The notes beneath the pieces were generated by a model. It had not been told where the DNA came from. It saw only the letters and a list, made by a program, of their open reading frames with translations, and did no database searches. From contig JAICIT010000063.1 of the NCBI GenBank assembly GCA_025960445.1, positions 1 through 8,996 on the forward strand: a stretch of 8,996 nt of DNA, in the 5' to 3' direction. A program made the position numbers and the translations under genes. Shown here one piece after another: positions 1 to 6,915 of the stretch (positions are counted from its first letter, which is position 1; each line of letters opens with the position of its first letter). Source of the DNA: Bradyrhizobium sp. (GTDB lineage Bacteria > Pseudomonadota > Alphaproteobacteria > Rhizobiales > Xanthobacteraceae).

Positions 1-243
1 CAACCAGTGTCGGTAATACGTCTCGCCGCTGTCGGGATCGCCTGCCGTTTGCGCGCGCTTGATCTCGCTCGCCAGCGCGGCCGCCCATTCGTTCCACGTA
101 AACAATCCGCGGGCGTGGAGAGCGAGCGCCATGGCAAACGCTTGTGCTTCCCACGGTTCACGAAAGACCGGTCCATCAGCGTCTTGGGGAATGCCGGGCA
201 GGGCGCGCGTCGCCTCAACTGCAGCCTCCGGATTGACCGCCAT
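1..243 (-). CDS. Nitrile hydratase accessory (activator) protein, N-terminal part, truncated by window edge
   Basis: This is the first 81 codons of a gene that continues past the left edge. The translation starts MAVNPEAAVEATRALPG and contains FREPWEAQAFAMALALHARG, then FTWNEWAAALASEI and GETYYRHWL. These are hallmarks of the small nitrile hydratase accessory proteins, which resemble the N-terminal half of the beta subunit and are thought to help load cobalt into, or mature, the alpha subunit. The beta subunit here shows the parallel segment FHAEWERRAFAITMAMAM, consistent with that relationship. The start is ATG at 243-241, overlapping the beta stop by one base (TGATG). A GGAG at 255-252 lies 8 bases upstream. 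Gene order alpha-beta-accessory is the usual one for cobalt-type enzymes. The C-terminal half and any metal-binding residues there cannot be seen. Confidence 0.88.
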   Translation of the reverse strand, partial: MAVNPEAAVEATRALPGIPQDADGPVFREPWEAQAFAMALALHARGLFTWNEWAAALASEIKRAQTAGDPDSGETYYRHWL

Positions 244-902
244 CAGATACGCTCCAGATAAGGTTCCCACGCATCAACCGATACCCGCAGACTCGCATCG
301 GACGCCTCGCCCCACAATTCAACGGCGTCAAAACTGACGGTGTAGAGCCATTGCGGATTCTCCCCATCGCCGGACGCGTTGCTGTCGGGAAAGACATGAC
401 AGCCCAGCACGCGGTCGATAATGCCGGCGTGCCCGCGGACATATTGTGGCAACCGCGTATGGGTGGCTGGATGGATCCTCTTGGCGCGCACGCGATCACC
501 GACGGCGAATAGAGCAGGGCTCCTGGCCGAGCGCTCTGTCGGCCCGCCCCGATGCAGCACCGCGGCGACACCGCCAGGCGTCAGGATCTTCGGCACTGGT
601 TTTGCTGGATGCAAGGACTTGCCGGCTGCAATCTCGTCGGATGCGACCAATCCGCGCTCGAGCAGTAGCCGCTCGAGCCCGGCGAACCAGATCTGGTAAT
701 AGCTCTTGCTCAGATAATCCTCGGGCGGACGATTTTCGCGGGCAAACCGCGACATATCGATATTCCAGCCGCCCGGCATGGCCATGGCCATTGTGATGGC
801 GAATGCGCGCCGCTCCCATTCTGCATGGAACACCGGCTCGTTCGGTTCAGGCCGCACTGGGTCCGACCAGGCCACGCCGCCCATATCGTGCGCGCCATCC
901 AT
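243..902 (-). CDS. nthB: Nitrile hydratase beta subunit
   Basis: This is the non-metal-binding subunit of nitrile hydratase, which hydrates nitriles to amides in the cytoplasm as an alpha-beta heterodimer or tetramer. The protein (219 aa, normal for the family) opens with MDGAHDMGG, the typical beta N-terminus. It has a helical N-terminal domain with WNIDMSRFARE (about residues 46-56, including Arg52, the position of the conserved arginine that contacts the oxidised cysteines). The C-terminal SH3-like barrel domain contains GDRVRAKRIHPATHTRLPQYVRGHAG (in two parts: about 135-147 and 148-160), whose arginines include the second conserved one. I chose ATG at 902-900, because GAGG at 913-910 is 7 bases upstream and the family begins MxGxHD. 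A GTG one codon earlier (905) is possible. The start shares one base with the alpha stop (TGATG), so translation is probably coupled and subunit ratios kept balanced. Confidence 0.95.
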   Translation of the reverse strand: MDGAHDMGGVAWSDPVRPEPNEPVFHAEWERRAFAITMAMAMPGGWNIDMSRFARENRPPEDYLSKSYYQIWFAGLERLLLERGLVASDEIAAGKSLHPAKPVPKILTPGGVAAVLHRGGPTERSARSPALFAVGDRVRAKRIHPATHTRLPQYVRGHAGIIDRVLGCHVFPDSNASGDGENPQWLYTVSFDAVELWGEASDASLRVSVDAWEPYLERI

Positions 903-1528
903 CACGCGGCCTCGTGAGGTCGTTTCGGCAAGCCGGTGCCGATCATGCTATCGCGGGTGACAAGGTCGGCGAGGCGCTCCTCGCTCCAGCCTTCGGTGCC
1001 GGAGGGACGCAGGGGCAGCACGAGATATCGGATTTCCGCCGTCGAATCCCAAACGCGAATGTCCGTGCCTTCCGGTAACTCGAAGCCGAAGTCCCGAAGC
1101 ACCCCTCGCGGGTCCTTCACCGCCTTTGAGCGATATGGCGCGGATTTATACCACACTGGTGGCAACCCGAGCACTGGCCAAGGATAGCAGGAGCAAAGCG
1201 TGCATACGACCATGTTATGGAGGCGAGGGGTGTTCTCGAGCGCGACGATGTGCTCGCCTTGACGTCCGGCATAACCAATTTCGGCAATTGCCGGGGTGGC
1301 ATCGTGGATGAGGCGGGCGCGAAAAGCGGGATCGCTCCAGGCGCGTGCCACCACGCGCGCACCGTTGCGCGGGCCGACTTTGGTTTCGTAGGTCTCGATC
1401 AACAGATCGAGCGCAGCCGGATCGATGTAGCCCTTTTCAGTCAGGATCGTTTCGAGCGCGCGTACGCGCAATTCGGTTTCGGACAGTTCCGAATGGTCGT
1501 GATGATGGTTATGGTCGTGATGGGTCAT
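902..1528 (-). CDS. nthA: Nitrile hydratase alpha subunit, cobalt type, His-rich N-terminus
   Basis: This is the catalytic, metal-binding subunit (208 aa) of nitrile hydratase. The signature VCTLCSC lies at about residues 108-114 (Cys109, Cys112, Ser113, Cys114). In the family these cysteines and backbone amides hold a non-corrin Co(III) or Fe(III), and two cysteines are oxidised to sulfinic and sulfenic acids. Threonine at Cys-Thr-Leu-Cys is the cobalt-type signature, where iron enzymes have serine. The downstream [15 protein letters not shown] segment and the C-terminal [18 protein letters not shown] are also family hallmarks. The first 12 residues contain seven histidines ([12 protein letters not shown]), a plausible metal-binding tail. 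It is the first gene of the operon and starts at ATG 1528-1526. No clear Shine-Dalgarno sequence precedes it, but no in-frame alternative start lies just upstream. No gene for an amidase or cobalt transporter is in view. Confidence 0.96.
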   Translation of the reverse strand: MTHHDHNHHHDHSELSETELRVRALETILTEKGYIDPAALDLLIETYETKVGPRNGARVVARAWSDPAFRARLIHDATPAIAEIGYAGRQGEHIVALENTPRLHNMVVCTLCSCYPWPVLGLPPVWYKSAPYRSKAVKDPRGVLRDFGFELPEGTDIRVWDSTAEIRYLVLPLRPSGTEGWSEERLADLVTRDSMIGTGLPKRPHEAA

Positions 1529-1722
1529 CCCAGAAGAATAGGCGCAATATTCCGGGCATGTCGAGATGCGGCCGAAGATCAGATAATCTGGATTTGATGG
1601 CCATTCGGGCCTGGGAGTGCCTCTCTCGTGCGCGCTCCTGGGTGCGCGCGAGCGTTCGGCCCCGCGCAGCCTACATAACTTTTTGGCGCACGGCGGCCCG
1701 GAGACTCAGCTAGCCTTACCAG
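1529..1722. promoter_or_regulatory. Divergent intergenic region between nitrile hydratase operon and the outer-membrane protein gene
   Basis: This 194-base gap separates two divergently transcribed starts, so promoters for both directions are expected here. I could not recognise a convincing -35/-10 pair on either strand. Visible structure includes an 11-base perfect palindrome CAGATAATCTG (1580-1590), which lies 52 bases upstream of the nitrile hydratase start and is a possible operator. A GC-rich inverted repeat also lies further right. A GGAG at 1700-1703 is about 19 bases before the plus-strand ATG, too far to act as its ribosome-binding site. No small gene is supported. Confidence 0.5.
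1630..1649. repeat. Short GC-rich inverted repeat
   Basis: GCGCGC (1630-1635) and GCGCGC (1644-1649) flank an 8-base loop (TCCTGGGT), with a possible G-T pair extending the stem outward. No T-run follows on either strand, so it is not a standard intrinsic terminator. It could be a regulator-binding site or a chance product of high GC content. Confidence 0.3.
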
Positions 1723-2484
1723 ATGGGATTAACATGGCAACGCATGCTATTCGCCGCCGTGCCAGGTTTCGCGGCGCTGCTGGCGACAGACGAGGGGCGT
1801 GCTGCCAATGGCGCGTACGCGGTCGATGCCGCCGACATCTCCGAGACAGGTTCGTGCAAGGTCGAGAGCTGGATCTCCAGCGCCAGTAACGCGGATTTTT
1901 CTGCCGTGGCGAACCCGTCCTGCGTGGTGAATGTGTTCAAGCCGGTAGAATTGAGTGTTTTGACCAACAGGTCGCGTTCCGATGGCGAGTGGAGTACTGC
2001 CCTCAATCCAAAAGCCAAAACCAATCTCGTTCCGACGGGGATCGGAAGATTCGGGTTTTCGTTTTTTGCAGGCGGCTCGTTTGATGCGCTAACTGGCGAA
2101 AATCTTGCGGCCTTCGCGGTCGTGCCGGCGACCTTTCGGTTTTCCGAAACCATGCGGGTCAACATCAATGCCGGCTGGCTTTGGGATCGCATGCTCGACC
2201 GGCATTACTTGACCTACGGCGTCGGGTTCGACTGGAAATTCACCGATGTCTTGCAATGGACAATCGAGACATTCGGTCAAGCCGGCGCCGCCGATCTACC
2301 GAGCGTCATTCGGCCGCGTTTCCAGACCGGCGTGCGCTATCGGCCGAACGAGATCTTCTCGGTCGATGTCATATATGGCCACAACATCACCGGCGAAAAC
2401 GCCAACTGGATCACGATCGGGACCACCATCCGCTTTCCAGTACCGGAGGGCAAGCCCGCGCGGGAGCGCACCGGCCATTTGTGA
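1723..2484 (+). CDS. Secreted, probably outer-membrane beta-barrel protein of unknown function
   Basis: I do not recognise a named family for this 253-aa protein. The N-terminus looks like a Sec signal peptide: Arg7, then a hydrophobic run MLFAAVPGFAALLA (about 8-21), and a likely cleavage after GRA at residue 27. The mature part has many short stretches with alternating polar and hydrophobic residues and aromatic ends, such as GRFGFSFFAGGSFDA, TFRFSETMRVNINAGW, YGVGFDWKF and WITIGTTIRF. These resemble transmembrane beta strands of outer-membrane barrels, so an outer-membrane channel or transporter-like role is plausible. The MetA-pathway phenol-degradation family of small outer-membrane proteins is one family to test. 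Cys45 and Cys67 could form a disulfide in the periplasm. The ATG at 1723 gives the complete signal peptide but has no good Shine-Dalgarno sequence. The crotonase gene begins about 40 bases after its stop on the same strand, suggesting co-transcription. Confidence 0.75.
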   Translation: MGLTWQRMLFAAVPGFAALLATDEGRAANGAYAVDAADISETGSCKVESWISSASNADFSAVANPSCVVNVFKPVELSVLTNRSRSDGEWSTALNPKAKTNLVPTGIGRFGFSFFAGGSFDALTGENLAAFAVVPATFRFSETMRVNINAGWLWDRMLDRHYLTYGVGFDWKFTDVLQWTIETFGQAGAADLPSVIRPRFQTGVRYRPNEIFSVDVIYGHNITGENANWITIGTTIRFPVPEGKPARERTGHL

Positions 2485-2510
2485 GCTATCCTGACCAAAA
2501 TTACCGGGTC

Positions 2511-2515
2511 GGGAG
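2511..2515 (+). promoter_or_regulatory. Ribosome-binding site that decides the crotonase start
   Basis: GGGAG sits 6 bases before GTG 2522 and 9 bases before ATG 2525. Both starts are in frame and differ by one residue, and ATG at normal spacing is preferred. Confidence 0.55.
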
Positions 2516-2524
2516 CAATGCGTG

Positions 2525-3328
2525 ATGGAGTTCGTAAGGATTGAAAAAGGGCTTGGACCGGGCGGGCGAATAGCCGTGGTGCGCTTCGACCGAGGCGATG
2601 GCATCAACGCCCTGTCACCGCAAGCGCTTCGCGAACTCACTGAGGCGGCGCGCAGCTTCGAGGACGATAGCGAAACCTCGGTCGTGGTTCTCACCGGAGG
2701 CCAACGTTCATTCAGCGCAGGTTTCGACCTCAGGGATGCCGAGGGCCGCTCCCGCTCGACCATGGATCTCGGCTCATTGCGCCGTCATCTCAAGCTGGGC
2801 CCACGCTTGACCCGAGCCTGGCATGACATGGACCAAATCACGATTGGCGCTATCGAAGGCTTTTGCGTCGGCGGTGGAGTCGCGCTGGCCGTGGCGTTGG
2901 ATTTCCGCATCATGGGCCGCGACGCGCATTTGCGGGTGCCCGAGATCGGCCTCGGCATGAACATGAGTTGGCAGAGCATTCCACGCATGCTCCACCTGAT
3001 CGGACCGGCACGAACCAAACAGGCGGTGATCCTGGCTGACCAACGCATCAGCGCCCAGGAGGCCCATGAGTGGGGTCTGGTGGAGGAGGTGACCGAACCC
3101 GGAAAGTCCTTCGATGCGGCGTTGGCTCTTGCTGCAAAGATCGCCGCGCAGCCGCCGCTATCGGTTGCGATGACGAAGCTCACTATTAATCGGCTGGCGC
3201 ACGCGCTGGACGACCTCGCCAGCCATATGGACCTCGATCAGTTTGCGCTGGCGAGCCTGACCGAGGATCACAAGGAAGGCGTGGCGGCGTTTATGGCCAA
3301 GCGCAAGCCGCGTTTTAGAGGACGCTGA
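2525..3328 (+). CDS. Enoyl-CoA hydratase/isomerase family protein (crotonase fold)
   Basis: This 267-aa protein has the standard crotonase length and layout. The first oxyanion-hole segment is RSFSAGFDLRD (about 61-71). The second is EGFCVGGGVALAVALDFRI (about 111-129), followed by VPEIGLG (138-144). Crotonases stabilise a thioester enolate and catalyse hydration, isomerisation, hydrolysis or C-C cleavage of acyl-CoAs. Glu140 in VPEIGLG matches the second catalytic glutamate of classical enoyl-CoA hydratase (Glu164 in the rat enzyme). The first (Glu144, in the GGGxE motif) is replaced here by Ala120. A one-glutamate active site is common in crotonases that are not simple hydratases, so hydratase activity should not be assumed. 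It lies between an outer-membrane protein gene and an acyl-CoA synthetase gene, which suggests acyl-CoA catabolism. The family call is sure; the substrate is unknown. Confidence 0.9.
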   Translation: MEFVRIEKGLGPGGRIAVVRFDRGDGINALSPQALRELTEAARSFEDDSETSVVVLTGGQRSFSAGFDLRDAEGRSRSTMDLGSLRRHLKLGPRLTRAWHDMDQITIGAIEGFCVGGGVALAVALDFRIMGRDAHLRVPEIGLGMNMSWQSIPRMLHLIGPARTKQAVILADQRISAQEAHEWGLVEEVTEPGKSFDAALALAAKIAAQPPLSVAMTKLTINRLAHALDDLASHMDLDQFALASLTEDHKEGVAAFMAKRKPRFRGR

Positions 3329-3627
3329 GCCGGCAGGGAATGCAGCCAAATACCTTCAGTCGGAATACGGGATTCGCATAAGATATATTATGGAATATTT
3401 AATATCACGTGCTATCAATAACTTACATAAAACTGATACGAAGCCAGGGAGATCGGTCAGGCTGTACTGCTTCCAGACTGGCGCCGTCGGTGCGTCGCCC
3501 CGCGCTGACCAATCGAGTCCGTCTGGGACTACACGTTGGGATTATTGGCGCGGTCTGATCGTGCTCGCTATGTTTCCATGGATACCGATCAGATTCATGT
3601 AAAGCGGTACGCAATGGGAGGTTCCCG
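3329..3627. other. Intergenic region with AT-rich island upstream of the acyl-CoA synthetase gene
   Basis: No gene is convincing in these 299 bases. The most visible feature is a strongly AT-rich island at about 3371-3440, including ATATTTAATAT (3395-3405), in otherwise GC-rich DNA. It may hold the synthetase promoter or a regulator site, but I could not assign a clear -35/-10 pair. AGTCC/GGACT (3516-3530) could form a 5-bp stem with a 5-base loop. GATCGGTCAG (3451-3460) is nearly complementary to CTGACCAATC (3505-3514), so a longer leader transcript might fold. Nothing resembling an intrinsic terminator follows the crotonase stop. Confidence 0.45.
3616..3621 (+). promoter_or_regulatory. Strong ribosome-binding site of the acyl-CoA synthetase gene
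   Basis: GGGAGG lies 6 bases before ATG 3628, which fixes that start codon. Confidence 0.75.
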
Positions 3628-5277
3628 ATGGTTGGCAAACAGAACCAATATAACGTCGGACTGGACAAGACGCCGGCCAATTATGTGCCGCTCACGCCGC
3701 TCAGTTTCCTCGCTCGCAGCGCCGCCGTTTACCCCGATCTCATCAGCACGATCTATGAGGGCCGTAGCTTCACCTGGGCGCAAACTTATGCGCGCTGCCG
3801 GCGGCTCGCATCCTATCTCGCAAGCCGGAAAATAGGCGAAGGCGACACCGTGGCGGCGATGCTGCCGAATATACCGGCCATGAACGAGGTTCATTTTGCG
3901 GTGCCGATGGCTGGCGCGGTGCTCAACGCGCTTAACATCCGGCTCGATGCGCCGTCGATCGCGTTCCAGCTCGATCACGGCGGCGCGAAAGTAATCCTGG
4001 TCGATCCGGAATTCTCAGCAGTGATCACCGAGGCGCTGGGGCTCATGAAAGGGCCGAAGCCGTTCGTCATCGACGTAAACGACGCAAGCTTCGCAGGGGG
4101 AAAACAGATCGGCGGGATCGAATATGAAGACGCGTTGGCACAGGGCGATGAAAGCTTTGTGCCACGTCTGCCGCAGGACGAATGGGAAGCCATCGCTCTC
4201 AGTTACACCTCGGGGACAACAGGCAATCCAAAGGGCGTGGTGACTCATCACCGGGGCGCCTATCTCAATGCCGTCAGTAATATCCTCGCCGGCAACCTCG
4301 GGCAGCACCCGGTCTATCTCTGGACGCTGCCGATGTTTCACTGCAACGGCTGGTGCTTCCCATGGACAATCGCGGCCTCGGCCGGCATCAATGTCTGCCT
4401 GCGCAAGGTCGATCCCACGAAGATATTCGAACTGATCCGCCGGCATGAGGTCACTCACATGGCCGGCGCGCCGATTGTCTACAACACGCTCATCAACGCG
4501 CCGGATGCACCGAAAGGCACCGCCGCGCGGCGTGTCGTCGGATTGATCGCCGGGGCAGCACCCCCAGTGGCTGTACTCGAGGGTGCTGAAAGCATCGGGA
4601 TCAAGCTCACGCATGTATACGGCCTGACCGAGGTTTATGGCCCGGCGTCGGTATGCGCAGAGCAACCCGGCTGGGATGGTCTGCCTGCCGATCAGCGTGC
4701 CCAGCTGAAACGAAGGCAGGGCGTGCCCTACCCGCTGGAGGAAGCCGTCACGGTGATCGATCCGGAAACGATGCGCGAGGTGCCGCGCGATGGCGAGACC
4801 ATCGGCGAGGTGATGTTCCGGGGGAATATCGTCATGAAGGGCTATCTCAAAAATGAGAAAGCAACTGAGGAAGCGTTTGCCGGCGGCTGGTTTCACACCG
4901 GCGATCTCGGTGTGCTTGACGAACACGGCTATGTCATCATCAAGGATCGATCCAAGGACATCATCATCTCCGGCGGCGAAAACATCTCGTCCGTCGAGGT
5001 CGAGGACGTTCTTTATAAACATCCAGCGGTGCTGTTTGCCGCTGTGGTGGCGAAACCGGATGGCAAATGGGGCGAGGTGCCGTGTGCCTTTATCGAATTA
5101 AAGGAGAACGCCCGCGCGACTGAAGCCGAAATCATCGCATTCTGTCGCGCTCAGATGTCAGGCTTCAAGAGTCCGAAAGCGGTGGTGTTCGGGCCTATCC
5201 CGAAGACCTCGACCGGAAAAATCCAGAAATTCATGCTGCGCGGTCAGGTGGATTCCGCGAAGGCGATTTCGGCTTGA
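3628..5277 (+). CDS. AMP-forming acyl-CoA synthetase (fatty-acid--CoA ligase type)
   Basis: This 549-aa protein is an adenylate-forming enzyme that activates a carboxylic acid through acyl-AMP to acyl-CoA, using ATP and CoA. All core motifs are visible. The ATP-binding loop YTSGTTGNPKG is at about 193-203, YGLTE at 331-335, the GGWFHTGD motif at 419-426, the hinge DRSKD at 440-444, and SGGENISSVEVE at 448-459. The catalytic lysine is in KTSTGKIQK (Lys531). The N-terminal domain includes PLSFLARSAAVYPD and ML.PNIPAMNEVHFAVP, typical of the group of acyl-CoA synthetases that covers short- to medium-chain, aromatic and methylmercaptopropionate (DmdB-like) substrates. Substrate cannot be read from sequence alone. 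It has its own strong ribosome-binding site after a 299-base gap, so it may be a separate transcript from the crotonase. Its product could feed the crotonase, and its substrate could be an acid derived from a nitrile via an amide, which is inference from neighbours. Confidence 0.93.
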   Translation: MVGKQNQYNVGLDKTPANYVPLTPLSFLARSAAVYPDLISTIYEGRSFTWAQTYARCRRLASYLASRKIGEGDTVAAMLPNIPAMNEVHFAVPMAGAVLNALNIRLDAPSIAFQLDHGGAKVILVDPEFSAVITEALGLMKGPKPFVIDVNDASFAGGKQIGGIEYEDALAQGDESFVPRLPQDEWEAIALSYTSGTTGNPKGVVTHHRGAYLNAVSNILAGNLGQHPVYLWTLPMFHCNGWCFPWTIAASAGINVCLRKVDPTKIFELIRRHEVTHMAGAPIVYNTLINAPDAPKGTAARRVVGLIAGAAPPVAVLEGAESIGIKLTHVYGLTEVYGPASVCAEQPGWDGLPADQRAQLKRRQGVPYPLEEAVTVIDPETMREVPRDGETIGEVMFRGNIVMKGYLKNEKATEEAFAGGWFHTGDLGVLDEHGYVIIKDRSKDIIISGGENISSVEVEDVLYKHPAVLFAAVVAKPDGKWGEVPCAFIELKENARATEAEIIAFCRAQMSGFKSPKAVVFGPIPKTSTGKIQKFMLRGQVDSAKAISA

Positions 5278-5311
5278 GTTGAAAGCCGCAACGCGCCCTG
5301 CTTCAGTCGCC
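5278..5311. other. Short convergent gene junction
   Basis: Only 34 bases separate the stops of the acyl-CoA synthetase (plus) and the MBL-fold hydrolase (minus). I see no hairpin with a T-run here, so termination in either direction is not explained by a simple intrinsic terminator and transcripts may overlap. Confidence 0.6.
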
Positions 5312-6109
5312 TCAATCAAGGCTTAGCCGCATGCCGTCATGCGCTGGTACGATGTTCGGCGGCAAGCTCTGACGCAGCACCTCGTAATCCAGATCGGAAT
5401 GCATGTTGGTGATGATGGCACGGCGAGGCTTGAAGCGCTCGATCCACGACAGCGCGTCATTGACACTGAAATGGCTGGGATGGCCCGCGTAGCGCAGCCC
5501 GTCGATGATCCACAAATCAAGGTTTTCCAGAAACGACCAGCTCTCGGGTGGAATGTCGTTGACGTCGGGCGTGTAGGCCGCATCCGCAATCCGGTAGCCG
5601 AGCGCGGGAATATTGCCGTGCTGCATGAGGAATGCCGAAAGCGTCACCCCTCCCCCCTTCCCTTCGATCGTGCAGCTTTCTCCCGCCTCGATCGCGTGAC
5701 GATCGAGGATCGGGGGATAGTCGCTGCCGGGAGGCGACGCAAAGCAGTAGGAAAAACGCAGGATGATATCGCCGGCCGTCGACTCGTTCAGATAGACGGG
5801 AATACGCCGACGCTGGTGCAGGACGACGGACCTGAGATCGTCGATGCCGTGCGTCTGATCGGCGTGCTCGTGCGTCAGGAAAACCGCATCCAGATGATCG
5901 ACCTGCGCATCGATCAACTGCTCGCGAAGATCGGGAGAGGTGTCGATCAGGATTCTCGTCGTTCCCTGCTCCCCGGTCCGCTCCACCAGCAGCGAACAGC
6001 GGCGTCGCCGATTCTTTGGGTTTTTGGGATCGCAGGCGCCCCACCCGAGCGCCGGACGGGGTACGCCTGCCGAAGATCCACAGCCCAGAATTGTCAGCGT
6101 CAGTGTCAT
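5312..6109 (-). CDS. MBL-fold metallo-hydrolase, PhnP/RNase Z-like
   Basis: This 265-aa protein belongs to the metallo-beta-lactamase fold, in the group related to PhnP (phosphoribosyl cyclic phosphodiesterase) and RNase Z. The N-terminus LTILGCGSSAGVPRP is typical, followed by GWGACDPKNPKNRRRRCS with Cys26 and Cys38. The metal motif reads THEHADQTHG (about 79-88): His80, His82 and Asp84 are in place, but the usual final histidine is Gln85, with His87 nearby. Further likely ligands are His164 (MQHG), Asp182 (YTPD) and His237 (TNMHSDLDY). It is probably a cytoplasmic phosphodiesterase, but the substrate is unknown, and no phosphonate (phn) genes accompany it. The ATG overlaps the tatD stop (ATGA), with GGAAG at 6121-6117, 7 bases upstream. 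In alphaproteobacteria this gene commonly sits after metG and tatD. Confidence 0.88.
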   Translation of the reverse strand: MTLTLTILGCGSSAGVPRPALGWGACDPKNPKNRRRRCSLLVERTGEQGTTRILIDTSPDLREQLIDAQVDHLDAVFLTHEHADQTHGIDDLRSVVLHQRRRIPVYLNESTAGDIILRFSYCFASPPGSDYPPILDRHAIEAGESCTIEGKGGGVTLSAFLMQHGNIPALGYRIADAAYTPDVNDIPPESWSFLENLDLWIIDGLRYAGHPSHFSVNDALSWIERFKPRRAIITNMHSDLDYEVLRQSLPPNIVPAHDGMRLSLD

Positions 6110-6915
6110 CCCATCGCTTCCGGGGATGGCACTTTCGAAAAGAAATGGAAGAAGTTTGCGGTGGTCTGTCGCGAAATTTCATCAAGCGATACCCCACGGG
6201 TCTCGGCCAGAACCTTTGCCACTTCGACCACGTAAGAGGGCTCGTTTCGCTTCCCCCGAAATTTGCCCGGCGCCAGGTATGGCGCATCGGTCTCCACCAT
6301 AATGCGATCGGCAGGTAACTCGGCGGCGAGATCGCGTAACGCTTGCGACTTCTTGAACGTCAGAATTCCCGTAAACGAAATTGACAGACCCAATGAGATC
6401 GCCTTCATCGCCAGCTCCCGACCACCGGTGTAGCAATGCAGCACCGCGCGAAACGATCCCTTCGACATTTCATCTTCGAGGATACGGCCGCAGTCGTCGT
6501 CAGCTTCTCGGGTATGAATGACGAGCGGCAGGCCAGTGACTCTGGCGGCTGCGATGTGCGCTCGAAATCCTCGCTCCTGAGCTTGGCGCGACCCGTGCTG
6601 GTAAAAATAATCCAGCCCCGCCTCGCCTAGCGCCACGACCTTGGTGTGCTGGGTCAGTGCAATCAGGTCCCGGGCGGAAATTCCGTCTTCTTCATCGGCA
6701 TGATGCGGATGGGTTCCGACCGAGCAATAAACGTTCGGAAAGCGGTCGGCGATTGCGAGCAGTGAACCAATCCGCTTTACGCGGGTCGAAATGGTGACGA
6801 GCCGCCCGACACCGGCGGCTGCAGCCCGCGCTACAATCGCTTCGAGATCATCGGCGAAGTCAGGAAAGTCGAGATGACAATGACTGTCGACCAGCATCGG
6901 GTTTGAACCGTTCAC
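6106..6915 (-). CDS. tatD: TatD family metal-dependent deoxyribonuclease
   Basis: TatD proteins are TIM-barrel metallo-hydrolases with 3'-5' DNA exonuclease activity linked to DNA repair and DNA degradation. The 269-aa protein keeps every metal site of the family. DSHCHLD is at about 10-16 (His12, His14), GEAGLDY supplies Glu98, VIHTREAD supplies His134, LHCYTGG supplies His160 and VETDAPYL supplies Asp210. The first in-frame start is GTG at 6915-6913, overlapping the metG stop (GTGA). The next is ATG at 6897-6895, giving [10 protein letters not shown], the more family-typical N-terminus. No strong Shine-Dalgarno sequence precedes either, so translation likely depends on coupling to metG. Its stop overlaps the next gene by ATGA. 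The product is well recognised; only the start is uncertain. Confidence 0.94.
   Translation of the reverse strand: MNGSNPMLVDSHCHLDFPDFADDLEAIVARAAAAGVGRLVTISTRVKRIGSLLAIADRFPNVYCSVGTHPHHADEEDGISARDLIALTQHTKVVALGEAGLDYFYQHGSRQAQERGFRAHIAAARVTGLPLVIHTREADDDCGRILEDEMSKGSFRAVLHCYTGGRELAMKAISLGLSISFTGILTFKKSQALRDLAAELPADRIMVETDAPYLAPGKFRGKRNEPSYVVEVAKVLAETRGVSLDEISRQTTANFFHFFSKVPSPEAMG

Noticed and set aside
902..1528. Alpha subunit as an iron-type nitrile hydratase or as thiocyanate hydrolase
   Set aside because: The motif is CTLCSC rather than the iron-type CSLCSC. Separate full-length alpha and beta genes followed by the accessory gene fit cobalt nitrile hydratase. Thiocyanate hydrolase has a related gamma subunit in a different gene order.
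3390..3602. 70-codon plus-strand open frame in the intergenic region, ending in a hydrophobic stretch (WRGLIVLAMFPWIPIRF)
   Set aside because: It has no ribosome-binding site, starts inside the AT-rich island and its composition does not look coding apart from the tail. I cannot exclude a small membrane protein, but the support is too weak.
4015..5022. 335-codon open frame on the minus strand inside the acyl-CoA synthetase gene
   Set aside because: It is antisense to a gene with all expected motifs and its translation resembles no family. Long antisense frames are common in GC-rich genes.
5339..6235. 298-codon plus-strand open frame across the MBL hydrolase and tatD genes
   Set aside because: It lies opposite two well-supported genes, has no recognisable motif and is explained by codon bias of the real strand.
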